From Planctomycetota bacterium (GTDB taxonomy: Bacteria; Planctomycetota; UBA1135; GCA-002686595), in assembly GCA_029259605.1 (NCBI GenBank), contig JAJDEV010000220.1, forward strand, positions 1 to 32,099: a stretch of DNA of 32,099 nucleotides. Direction: 5' to 3'. The stretch's first letter is position 1. Every line of letters begins with the position of its first letter. Below the pieces are notes generated by a model. That model saw only the letters and a list, made by a program, of their open reading frames with translations, ran no database searches and was not told the origin of the DNA. Below are positions 1 to 7,593 of this stretch, one piece after another. A program made the position numbers and the translations under genes.

Positions 1-18
1 ATCGTCGAACGGCGCTGG

Positions 19-43
19 CGTGAGTTTCACCACGGGCTGCTAG
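19..43. repeat. CTAG-ended repeat, copy A (cut by window edge)
   Basis: This 25-bp stretch matches 1067-1091 at 22 of 25 positions. It ends in CTAG, which contains the TAG stop of the minus-strand kinase gene. Read on the minus strand it begins CTAGCAGCCCGTGGTG. Any outer arm lies beyond the window start. Confidence 0.65.
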
Positions 44-990
44 GAGCGACCGCGGACGCGGCCGTCGCGCGTCTCGGGTCCGCCGCCGGCGGCGTTCTCG
101 AGCGTCCACCCGATGCGGTGCACCCACGAGACTCTGCCGCCCTCGCGCGCGATCGCGCGCCAGTCCGCACGCCATTCGCTTCCGCGCTCGATCGCATCGC
201 CGCCCAGTGCGGCGCGGTAGGCGCGGAGGAAGCGCGCGACGCGCGGGCGCGTCAACGCGGCCGACAGCTCGTCCCGGCGCAGGACGTAGCGCAAGAGCCG
301 CGCGAGCGACGCGCGCCGCTCGTCGTCCGTCAGCGCATCGCGCAAGCCACAGCGATCGAGGTCGAGGACCCAAACACCGCCCCCACCGTCCGTCGCGAGC
401 AGCGTGTCGTCGACGAGCATGTTGCGCGGCGTCAGGTCGGTGTGCACGAGGCCGGCACCGTGCAGCTCGCCGACGAACGCGCCGAGCGCGGCGAAGACAC
501 GCTCGGCGACGGGCGCGGGGAGCTCGCCGGTGCCGACGCGCGCGAGCACGTGCGATGCGTCGGTCGCGCCCTCGACGCGCTTCGTGATCAACGCGAGTCG
601 CCAGCCCGGCCGCGCGCGTTGCGCGCGCGCCGCGACGACGGTCGGCGTCGCGATGCCGCGGCGCGCGAGCTCGAAGGAGAGGATCAGCTCCTCGAACGGA
701 CGCTCCGGCTCGCCGAAGCGCTCGTCGTTCATCCAGCGCAGAAGTCCGCCGTGGTGGAAGCGGCGCACGACGAGTCGCTCGTTGTCACCGACGACGAGTT
801 CGCCAAGGGCACGCCGGCCGGCGAGGTCGCTCGCCGGCGCGACACGCCCGCCGTCCGGACCGTGCCCGGACGCGACGAGCGCGTCCCGGTGGCTCGCGAG
901 CACGGCCAGGATCCCGCGCTCGCCCTCGACCACGTCGTAGCCCTCGGGCAGGCGCGCGAGGGTTTCGCGAAGGGCCGCGCGCTGAGCCAT
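40..990 (-). CDS. KdkA-like lipopolysaccharide core kinase (Kdo/WaaP family)
   Basis: A 316-residue protein with an atypical kinase fold of the Kdo kinase/WaaP type, which phosphorylates lipopolysaccharide core sugar at the inner membrane using ATP. Visible motifs are VVRRFHHGGLL (residues 75-84), matching the RxYxRGGL stretch of KdkA, the catalytic loop HTDLTPRNML (183-192; D185, N190) and VLDLDRC (208-214), which supplies the metal-binding Asp. The ATG at 988-990 gives the usual family length with a short N-terminus. The stop codon lies inside a CTAG-ended repeat shared with the next gene upstream. The call implies a diderm envelope. The exact acceptor (Kdo or heptose) cannot be told from sequence, so no symbol is given. 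Confidence 0.85.
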   Translation of the reverse strand: MAQRAALRETLARLPEGYDVVEGERGILAVLASHRDALVASGHGPDGGRVAPASDLAGRRALGELVVGDNERLVVRRFHHGGLLRWMNDERFGEPERPFEELILSFELARRGIATPTVVAARAQRARPGWRLALITKRVEGATDASHVLARVGTGELPAPVAERVFAALGAFVGELHGAGLVHTDLTPRNMLVDDTLLATDGGGGVWVLDLDRCGLRDALTDDERRASLARLLRYVLRRDELSAALTRPRVARFLRAYRAALGGDAIERGSEWRADWRAIAREGGRVSWVHRIGWTLENAAGGGPETRDGRVRGRS

Positions 991-1006
991 CGGGTCGGCG
1001 CGCGGA

Positions 1007-1091
1007 CTAGCGGGCCGTGGTGCCTCGGAGGAGACGCAACGCGCGTGCAGCCCCCCGCGAGGATGTCGTGAGCCTCACCACGGGTTGCTAG
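1007..1091. repeat. CTAG-ended inverted repeat, copy B
   Basis: Both ends of this 85-bp stretch read inward as CTAGC, three variable bases, then CCGTGGTG; 13 of the first 16 positions match between the arms. The right arm contains the TAG stop of the KptA-like gene and is the near-copy of 19-43. The left arm lies just upstream of the kinase gene start. It resembles a small mobile or extragenic palindromic element. Transcription-terminator activity is possible but there is no U-run. Confidence 0.55.
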
Positions 1092-2206
1092 ATCCCCGCT
1101 CCGAACCCGGGACCGCTCGACTCCTTGGGGGTCGAGCGCGCGGGCGCGGGCGTCGGGGCCGGACGCGGCGGCGGCGGTGCGGCCGCTTCCTGGCGCGACG
1201 CGCGCTCGCGCTCGCGTTCACGCTGCTCTTCGGTGAGGCCGGCCCCGAACGCGGGCGCGTTCGCGGGGCGCGACTCGCGCTTGCGTTCCGTGCGCTCGGG
1301 CGCGGGTGCCGCCGGTGCGGCGGCCGCCGGTTTGCGCTCCGGACGCTCTTCGCGGCGCGGACGCTCGTCGCGCGACGGTCGATCGTTGTCGCGTGTGCGT
1401 CCGCGGTCGTCATCACGCTTCTCGGCACGCTCGCGCGGTGCACGTTCCTCACGCGGTGCACGTTCTTCGCGCGGCGCACGTTCTTCGCGCGGCGCGTCGT
1501 CGCGGTCCGCGCGCGGGCGTTCCCGGTCGTCGCGTTCGTCCCGGTCGCGGCCGCGTCCGCGGCCTCCGCGACTGCGCCCGCGTTCGCCACCGCGTCGCTC
1601 GCCACGGCCGCCGCCGCGACGTCCGTCGCCGCGCCCACCGCGTGCGCCACGCTCGCGCTCGGTGCCGTCGTGGTAGGTCTCGCCAACGTCGATGAGGTGC
1701 GTCGGGACCTCCTCCGCGAGCCACAGGGACTTGCGGTCGTAGAAGTTCACGCCCTCTTCCCACGCGTCGAGCGCGCGGATCACGAGCACCGTGTAGTCGA
1801 CGGCGTTGCGCCGCCCCGACTCGCGCGCGTCGTCTTCCGTCAGCGCGAGGTGCAGGAAGCGACGGCGTCCGCCGCGCAGGCCGAAGCGCTTCGCGCGGTC
1901 GAGGTCGCGTTCGGGGATCGCGACGTAGAAGAACTCGGGCGGCTTGCTCGCGTCGCCGGGCTCGACCGGAACCGAGTGGCCGTAGAGCGCACGGATGCGA
2001 TCGCCCTGGATCTCGTAGCGCGCGCGGTCGCCGGAGCTGACGGCTTCGGTCAGGTCCGCCTCGTGCACCGGATCGCCGAGGCGTTCGTTCAGGGCGCGGA
2101 CGACGTCGCCGACATCGGCCCAGCCGTAGGCGTCCAATTCCAAATCGAATTGCTCCGGTTGGTGGCGGAGCATGAAGGCTAGGGCTCGCGTGATGCGCTC
2201 GATCAA
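1088..2206 (-). CDS. KptA/Tpt1-like RNA 2'-phosphotransferase with long charged C-terminal tail
   Basis: The first 180 of 372 residues match the KptA/Tpt1 family, which moves an RNA 2'-phosphate to NAD+. Seen are LRHQPE (13-18, with R14 and H15), a winged-helix-like region to about residue 75, IRALYGHS (71-78, with R72) and RRFLHL (115-120, with R115 or R116). These are plausible counterparts of the family's Arg-His-Arg-Arg catalytic set. The usual YHGT motif is replaced by FYVAI (93-97), so activity is uncertain. Residues 180-372 are a low-complexity Arg/Glu/Asp/Gly/Pro tail with tandem PREERA units, expected to be disordered and possibly RNA-binding. The start is TTG at 2206; the first internal ATG (2173) would remove conserved residues before LRH. 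No Shine-Dalgarno site is seen. Confidence 0.8.
   Translation of the reverse strand: MIERITRALAFMLRHQPEQFDLELDAYGWADVGDVVRALNERLGDPVHEADLTEAVSSGDRARYEIQGDRIRALYGHSVPVEPGDASKPPEFFYVAIPERDLDRAKRFGLRGGRRRFLHLALTEDDARESGRRNAVDYTVLVIRALDAWEEGVNFYDRKSLWLAEEVPTHLIDVGETYHDGTERERGARGGRGDGRRGGGRGERRGGERGRSRGGRGRGRDRDERDDRERPRADRDDAPREERAPREERAPREERAPRERAEKRDDDRGRTRDNDRPSRDERPRREERPERKPAAAAPAAPAPERTERKRESRPANAPAFGAGLTEEQRERERERASRQEAAAPPPPRPAPTPAPARSTPKESSGPGFGAGI
1426..1500. repeat. 21-bp tandem repeat inside the KptA-like tail
   Basis: About three and a half near-identical 21-bp units lie in the coding sequence, each giving a seven-residue unit of the APREER type on the minus strand. The units differ by single transitions, as expected from recent replication slippage. 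Confidence 0.7.
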
Positions 2207-2570
2207 GGCTAGCTCACTCGGTTGTCAAGATGTGCTGTTGCGGGAGGCTCCGCTCCCGATCGCGTGTCCGTTTCGAGCGCGCGCCGATGGTCCGGACCGG
2301 ACGTCCCAGGCGCGCGGCAAGGCACGCGGCTGAGGTGGGATCGGAACCCGGAGCACCCAGCGGTGCGATCCAAGCTCGAGTCGGCGGAGCATTCGGCCCG
2401 CGGCGCCACCAAGGGGCGAACACGGGTGACTCGGGGGAGCCGTTTGGGGGAGCGCCGCGTTCCACGCCGCTCTTTCGAGGGCGCATTCTAGCTCGATCCA
2501 GGCGGCAAGTCGCTGCCCAGGTCCGCCTGTGGAGCGGAAAGTGGACCCTTCCCGGGTTCTTGTCGGCCCG
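2207..2570. other. 364-bp gap with no convincing gene
   Basis: This lies between two minus-strand genes, so it should hold the trailer of the symporter gene and the leader of the KptA-like gene. The short open frames on either strand have no recognisable motif. The symporter stop is followed on the minus strand by CTAGCGGGCC, a 10-mer also present at 1007 and near 7497. No terminator hairpin with a T-run and no clear promoter were found. Confidence 0.55.
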
Positions 2571-4103
2571 CTAGACGTCGCCCGCGGTGGCGGGCCCCAC
2601 CTCGCCCTCGGTGCGGGCGATCACCGCCGCGCAGCAGGAGTCGGACCAGACGTTCACCGTGGTCCGCAGCATGTCGAGCGGGCGGTCCACGGCGAGGAGC
2701 AGGGCCGCGCCCTCGAGCGGCAGGCCGAGGGTCGCCAGGATCGTCAGCATCATCACGAGCCCGGCCGACGGGATGCCCGCCGCGCCGATGCTGGCGAGCA
2801 GCGCCATCACGATGACCTGCAGCTGCACGCCGAGCGTCAGGTCGAAGTCCCCCGTCGTCGCGTAGTACTGCGCGAGGAAGATGACGCCGATGCACTCGTA
2901 CAGCGCGGTCCCGTCCATGTTGACGGTCGAGCCGAGCGGCAGCGTGAACGACGCGATGCGACCCGAGACCTTGCCGCGCTTCTCCACCGTTTCGAGCGTC
3001 ACGGGCAGCGTCAGGCTCGACGAGCTCGTGCTGAAGGCGGTCATCAACGCCGGCGACATGGCGCGGAACCAGCGCCACGGCGAGATCCGACCGACGACCG
3101 CGACCAGGATCGGCAGCGTCACGCAGCCGTGCACCAAGATCGCGACGACGACGAGCAGCATGTAGTAGAGCAGCGGCTCGAAGACGCCGAAGCCCGTCTT
3201 CGCGACCACGCGCGCCAGCAGGCAGAACACGCCGTACGGCAAGAGCGACATGATCCCCTCCGCCATGCGGAGGATGACCTCGAACAGCGACTCGAAGACC
3301 TCGCGGATGCGCGTGCGGTGCGGTTCGGCGGTGCGCGTGAGGAAGACGCCGAACATGAGCGCGAAGAAGATGATCGCGAGCATCGCGCGGTTGTCGTCGA
3401 GGACCGCGAACACGTTCGACGGGACCATCCGCCGCAGGAACGCGGCGAAGCTCGAGTCCGCGCTGATGCTCGCGTTCTCCAGGCCGGCGAGGCCGAGCAG
3501 CGCGCCTTCGCCGGGACGGAAGATCGTGACGAGCACCTGTCCGACGAGGATCGCGAGGAAGCTCGTCGACACGTAGAAGAGCAGCGTCTTGCCGCCCAAC
3601 CGGCGCAGGTCCTTCAGGCTCCCGACGCCGGCGACGCCCGAGATGATCGACGTGACGACGATCGGCACGATGAGCATGCTCAGGAGGTCGATGAACACGT
3701 TCGCGCAGAAGTCCAGCGGGGCGACGACGCGGGCGAGGGTCGATTCGGGATCGAGCTCCATCGTCAGCCGTTCCTGAGCGTCGTCGTCGAGCACGAACCA
3801 GACGATGTCTCCGTTCGACGCGCTCGCGAGCACGTCCTCGACGTCCGCCGCGCCGGCGATCGCGATGGTCTGTTCGGATGGCTGCCCGCGATCGACGATC
3901 GCCGCGACAACCGTGTCACCGACCTCGAGGCTCGTCTTCGCGATCGGGCTGCCGGCGTCGACCGAAGCGATCTCGGCACCGCTGTCCGGCGCGTCGCTCC
4001 ACGTCGCCCCGCGCCACACGCGCGATTCGAGCCCGAATTGGAGGGCCAGTCCGACGAGCGCGCCCGCGAGCATCCAAACGAGGACCTTCCAATGGAACTT
4101 CAT
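2571..4103 (-). CDS. Dicarboxylate/amino acid:cation symporter (DAACS/GltP type) with PDZ-like insert
   Basis: A 510-residue inner-membrane symporter that would take up dicarboxylates or acidic amino acids with Na+ or H+. Core motifs of the GltPh family are all present: the serine-rich hairpin 1 (SSSS 360-363), NMDGT (395-399), hairpin 2 GIPSAG (443-448), and the last-helix string with D473, D477, R480, T481, N484 and D488. These align with D390, D394, R397, T398, N401 and D405 of GltPh. The Arg at 480 favours acidic substrates. Between the first helix (about 5-24) and the second (about 132-155) sits a soluble segment of about 90 residues with a PDZ-like pattern (SVDAGSPIAKTSLEVGD, 47-63), absent from usual family members. 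The ATG at 4103 was chosen because it opens directly into the first helix; more upstream starts run toward the divergent gene and add no recognisable sequence. Confidence 0.9.
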   Translation of the reverse strand: MKFHWKVLVWMLAGALVGLALQFGLESRVWRGATWSDAPDSGAEIASVDAGSPIAKTSLEVGDTVVAAIVDRGQPSEQTIAIAGAADVEDVLASASNGDIVWFVLDDDAQERLTMELDPESTLARVVAPLDFCANVFIDLLSMLIVPIVVTSIISGVAGVGSLKDLRRLGGKTLLFYVSTSFLAILVGQVLVTIFRPGEGALLGLAGLENASISADSSFAAFLRRMVPSNVFAVLDDNRAMLAIIFFALMFGVFLTRTAEPHRTRIREVFESLFEVILRMAEGIMSLLPYGVFCLLARVVAKTGFGVFEPLLYYMLLVVVAILVHGCVTLPILVAVVGRISPWRWFRAMSPALMTAFSTSSSSLTLPVTLETVEKRGKVSGRIASFTLPLGSTVNMDGTALYECIGVIFLAQYYATTGDFDLTLGVQLQVIVMALLASIGAAGIPSAGLVMMLTILATLGLPLEGAALLLAVDRPLDMLRTTVNVWSDSCCAAVIARTEGEVGPATAGDV

Positions 4104-4225
4104 GCGCAGGAGAGTAGCGCCTCGCGCCGACGCGGGCGAGCGCCCGTGCGTTCGGCTGGCGTTCGGCCCCCGCAGACGTCTACGATCCGCCGCGCGAGCA
4201 CACCGCGCTCCGCACCATCCCCCAC

Positions 4226-4957
4226 ATGCAAGCAAGCCTCTGCCTCGCGAACGTCGGCGCGCTCTTCGAAGCCTTCGATGCCATTCCGCTCGTGTTCGCG
4301 GTCCTCCTGGGCGGCCTCGTCGGACTCGAGCGCGAGATGAGCGGTCGACCCGCCGGGCTCCGCACACACGTGCTCGTGTGCGTGTCCGCCACGATGCTGA
4401 TCATGATGTCGCAGAGCGCCGCGGCGGACGGCGGCGCGGGCGTGTCCGGGCGCGTCGTGTTCGATCCGAACCGAATGGGTGCGGGCATCGTCACCGGCAT
4501 CGGCTTCCTCGGCGCGGCGACGGTGTTGCGCTCGGGCGACGTCCTGCGCGGACTGACGACCGCCGCGTGCATCTGGTTCGTCGCCGGGCTCGGGATCGTG
4601 CTCGGCTATCAGAACTACGCGCTCGGCATCGTGTCGACCGCGATCGCGCTCTTCGTCTTGACGGTGCTGAACCGGATGACGTCGATCATCGAGCCCGTCG
4701 TCTACCGGCGCTTGATCGTGCTCCACCGGAGGCACGACGCGACGGGCGTCTCCGACGCGATCGGAGCCATTCTGAAGGAGCGCGGAGTGCGCGTGCTCGA
4801 CATCGCGAGCGGCCACGACAACGACGGCGGCGTCAACGAGCTCGTCTTCTTCGTGTCGCTGAAGAACGAGTTCCAGGCCCCCGAGTTGACCGAGACGGTT
4901 GCCGCCCTCGACGGGATCTCGAGCGCACGCTGGCTGCTGATCGAAGCGCAGCACTGA
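4226..4957 (+). CDS. MgtC/SapB family inner-membrane protein
   Basis: A 243-residue protein. The N-terminal membrane domain has the family signatures GGLVGLEREMSGRPAGLRTH (33-52) and, further on, GAGIVTGIGFLGAATVLRSG and RGLTTAACIW. A soluble C-terminal domain of about 85 residues follows, as in full-length MgtC proteins, where it is ACT-like. MgtC proteins are linked to growth at low Mg2+ and to modulation of the F-type ATPase; the role here is not shown by context. The gene is divergent from the symporter, with about 120 bases between starts. A TACGAT box at 4181-4186 is a weak promoter candidate. Confidence 0.9.
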   Translation: MQASLCLANVGALFEAFDAIPLVFAVLLGGLVGLEREMSGRPAGLRTHVLVCVSATMLIMMSQSAAADGGAGVSGRVVFDPNRMGAGIVTGIGFLGAATVLRSGDVLRGLTTAACIWFVAGLGIVLGYQNYALGIVSTAIALFVLTVLNRMTSIIEPVVYRRLIVLHRRHDATGVSDAIGAILKERGVRVLDIASGHDNDGGVNELVFFVSLKNEFQAPELTETVAALDGISSARWLLIEAQH

Positions 4958-5005
4958 CAGCGGGGACGTCCGCAGCGTCGACGGACGCCCCCGCTCGGTC
5001 GCGCC

Positions 5006-7402
5006 CTACCGGATCGACAGCGGGCCGAGGTCCATGTCGTCGGACTTCGGTACGCCGACGAGGTCGAGCACGGTCGGCGCGATCTGCAGCGCGCGCACGC
5101 CCTCGGCCGGCACGTCCACCTTCTTGTTGCAGAAGAAGACGCCCGCCACGTCGGGCAGGTTGACCGAGATGTGCCCGCCGGACCACGGCGACGTGTTGTC
5201 GGTACAAATCGGCAGCAGGTTGTCGTCGCGATCCAGCGCGACGCCACCCGAGGTCGACGACCACGAGACGCGATAGGTCGGCGCGAAGCCGATGATCATG
5301 TCGCTCTCGCGATCGAGGAACGGACCGTTGTGGATCTCTTTGGTGACGTAGACGCTGCGGCAGATCGGCGCGCCGCCGTCCTGGTCCGTGGCGACGAGCA
5401 GCTTCTCGCGCACCTCGGCCATGAGCGCGTCCGCATCGCTCGCGGGCACGATGCCGTTCCGCTCGCGACCGATCTGGTTCACGTAGAGGAAGCCCATGCC
5501 CATGCTGTAGACGCGCGTCTTGTCCCAGTCGACGAAGAGCAGGAACGAGTCGTTGCCCTTCTTCTTCGAGACGCCCGGCTTCATCACGAGGTAACCCTGC
5601 TCGATGAGCCAGTTGTTCACGTTCACCTGGCGGTGGAACGACTGGAAGCCGTGGTCCGACACCACCATCAGCGTGTCGTTCGGCTCGAGCGAGTCGAGCA
5701 CGTCACCGATCACGCGGTCCATGTGCTTGTAGATCGTCGGGATCGCGTCGCGCAGCTTCATCGTCTCGCCGAAGAAGGTCATCGCGCGATCCGAGTCCGC
5801 GGCGACGTACTGCGGGTGGGTCTCGTCCCAGTAGCGATACATCATGTGCTGGACGCGGTCGGTCGTGCTGAAGACGCTCATCATCACGCGCCAATCGTCG
5901 CGCGCGAGCACCGAGTGCGTCAGCTTCTCACGCCACTGCATGGTGAACTCGACGTCCTCCATGAGCAGCTCCGGATCGACCTCGCGGTCCTTCACCGGCA
6001 TCGTCAGCGTGGGCCAGCCGTAGGTCTCGTACAGGCCGCAGTCGGCGGCGAGCTCGGCCGCGAACTCCGGCGGCGACGAGATCGGCTGCCAGAACGGAGG
6101 ATTGCGCGGGTCGATGTCGAGCACGTTCACGAACAGCTCGAAGTACGGGTCGGTCTTGACGACGCGCACGCGCGTGATCGCGTCGACCTTGAGCAACCGG
6201 TTCAGCTCGAAGCGCAACTCGTAGAACTCCGACCACTCGCCGAGCGCGACAGTCTGCGTCTGCCCGCCGATCGTGACCTGCGCGTCGTTCGCTCCGAGCT
6301 TGATCGACATGTCGACCGTCGTGCGCAGATCGAGCTTCGAGGCCGACTTGCCGTTCTTGATGAGCGGCTTGAGCTCGGCCTCGCGCGTCGCGAGCTTGCC
6401 GGACTCCGCCATCGGGAGGCCCGGGTCCTTGAACTTGACCGCGATTTCCGCGAGCTCCTTCTCGAGCTGCTCGAGCTCCCAGAAGTTCTTCGGCCCGTAG
6501 ATCAGCGTGTCGATCTCGCCGCCGCGGTCGTCGACGCGGAACACCATGCCCGCCGTCGTCGTCTTGCGGCCCTCGCGCTCGCGCTCCTCCGGGTTCGTCG
6601 TGTAGACGAACCAGTCGCCGAGCGCACCGCGCGCGTCCGGAACGCCGAGACCCGACAGGACCTTCGCGCCGCTCGGCGTCGGCATGCTGAACGACTGCGC
6701 CGCGTCGAGGATGATCGTGTTGACCCCGTTCTCCGCCGTCAGGTCCCAGAAGTTCCGGGCTTCGTTCGGGTTGCTCGTGACCGAGATCTCGGTCGGCAGC
6801 ATGTCGCGCGCTTGCATGCCGACGTACGCGCCGGCGCCACCGCCGATCAGACCGACGACCATGCCGATCGCGATGCGGCCGCCGGACACCAACAGTCCGA
6901 GCAAGAACGCGATGACGAAGCACGCCCCGCCGCAGATCGCGCCCATGGTGCCCTTGCTCCACAGCGGCAGCGGCGTGTTGTCGAACTCCTCGATCGGCTT
7001 CTTGTCGTCGGCGATGATGTGGCCGAACGTCGGGAACATCGTGGTCGTGTCGCGCTTGAGGAAGCCGGGGACGCCGGTCTTTGCCGGGTTCTGTCCGGTG
7101 TTGAGCGCGGCCCACGACACGGGCGACTCCGGCGGTGCGACGACCTCGAGCGGCTCGAACGTCCCCTCGCTCGCCAGCTTCGCGAACGTCGGATAGCTCG
7201 CCGGATCGCTTTCCATCAAGCCGCGAATCGTCCGCGCGTCGGCGCCGTCGAACCCGATGACGATCACGCGTCCGTCGGCGGCGCGAACGGTTTCGGTCGT
7301 CGCGGGCGTCGCGGAGGCCGCCGGCGCGTTGGGCGTCGGTTCGTCCGCGCTCGAGAGAAACAGGAGCGCGGCGGCCGCGGCGAGGAAAGTGAAGCGTTGC
7401 AT
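5006..7402 (-). CDS. Secreted alkaline-phosphatase-superfamily phosphodiesterase with membrane insert
   Basis: A 798-residue protein with an N-terminal signal segment (about 3-18). Superfamily motifs follow in order: VIGFDGAD (48-55, metal ligand D52), PPESPVSWAALNTGQNPAKTG (about 90-110, S93 at the expected nucleophile position), DRVQHMMYRYWDETHP, VVSDHGFQSF and GGHISVNLPDVAG. These supply the metal-binding Asp and His set of type I phosphodiesterase/nucleotide pyrophosphatase-like enzymes. Residues 153-196 form two Gly/Ala-rich hydrophobic stretches that look like a transmembrane hairpin inside the catalytic domain. A segment of about 300 residues between this hairpin and the later metal motifs is unassigned. 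The substrate is unknown. The gene stands alone on its strand, convergent with the MgtC gene. Confidence 0.8.
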   Translation of the reverse strand: MQRFTFLAAAAALLFLSSADEPTPNAPAASATPATTETVRAADGRVIVIGFDGADARTIRGLMESDPASYPTFAKLASEGTFEPLEVVAPPESPVSWAALNTGQNPAKTGVPGFLKRDTTTMFPTFGHIIADDKKPIEEFDNTPLPLWSKGTMGAICGGACFVIAFLLGLLVSGGRIAIGMVVGLIGGGAGAYVGMQARDMLPTEISVTSNPNEARNFWDLTAENGVNTIILDAAQSFSMPTPSGAKVLSGLGVPDARGALGDWFVYTTNPEEREREGRKTTTAGMVFRVDDRGGEIDTLIYGPKNFWELEQLEKELAEIAVKFKDPGLPMAESGKLATREAELKPLIKNGKSASKLDLRTTVDMSIKLGANDAQVTIGGQTQTVALGEWSEFYELRFELNRLLKVDAITRVRVVKTDPYFELFVNVLDIDPRNPPFWQPISSPPEFAAELAADCGLYETYGWPTLTMPVKDREVDPELLMEDVEFTMQWREKLTHSVLARDDWRVMMSVFSTTDRVQHMMYRYWDETHPQYVAADSDRAMTFFGETMKLRDAIPTIYKHMDRVIGDVLDSLEPNDTLMVVSDHGFQSFHRQVNVNNWLIEQGYLVMKPGVSKKKGNDSFLLFVDWDKTRVYSMGMGFLYVNQIGRERNGIVPASDADALMAEVREKLLVATDQDGGAPICRSVYVTKEIHNGPFLDRESDMIIGFAPTYRVSWSSTSGGVALDRDDNLLPICTDNTSPWSGGHISVNLPDVAGVFFCNKKVDVPAEGVRALQIAPTVLDLVGVPKSDDMDLGPLSIR

Positions 7403-7573
7403 CGGTGAGTTGGGGCGTTTCGCAGGCCGTTCGTCGGCCCGGGGAGGTTCGTCGGTCGTGATTCGGAGTCTTCCGTGACGGCGAGCGTTGCGGGGCCTAG
7501 CGGGCCAGGTAGGATCGCCGCGCTAGCCTGCGATCACCGCGCTCGCGGGAGGCGGGAAACGCCGTCGGGAGCG

Positions 7574-7585
7574 AGGAAGGGAAGG
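7574..7585 (+). promoter_or_regulatory. Purine-rich ribosome binding site deciding a GTG start
   Basis: AGGAAGGGAAGG ends eight bases before the GTG at 7594. It is the clearest Shine-Dalgarno-like site in the window and supports GTG as the start of the next gene. Confidence 0.6.
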
Positions 7586-7593
7586 TACGAAGA

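Noticed and set aside
2222-2227. TTGACA on the minus strand as a -35 box for the KptA-like gene
   Set aside because: It lies only 15 bases before the start codon, so a matching -10 would fall inside the gene, and no such box is seen there.
4104-4367. N-terminal extension of the symporter by about 88 residues
   Set aside because: The extension is Arg-rich without similarity to the family and would overlap the start of the divergent MgtC gene. The helix begins right after the ATG at 4103.
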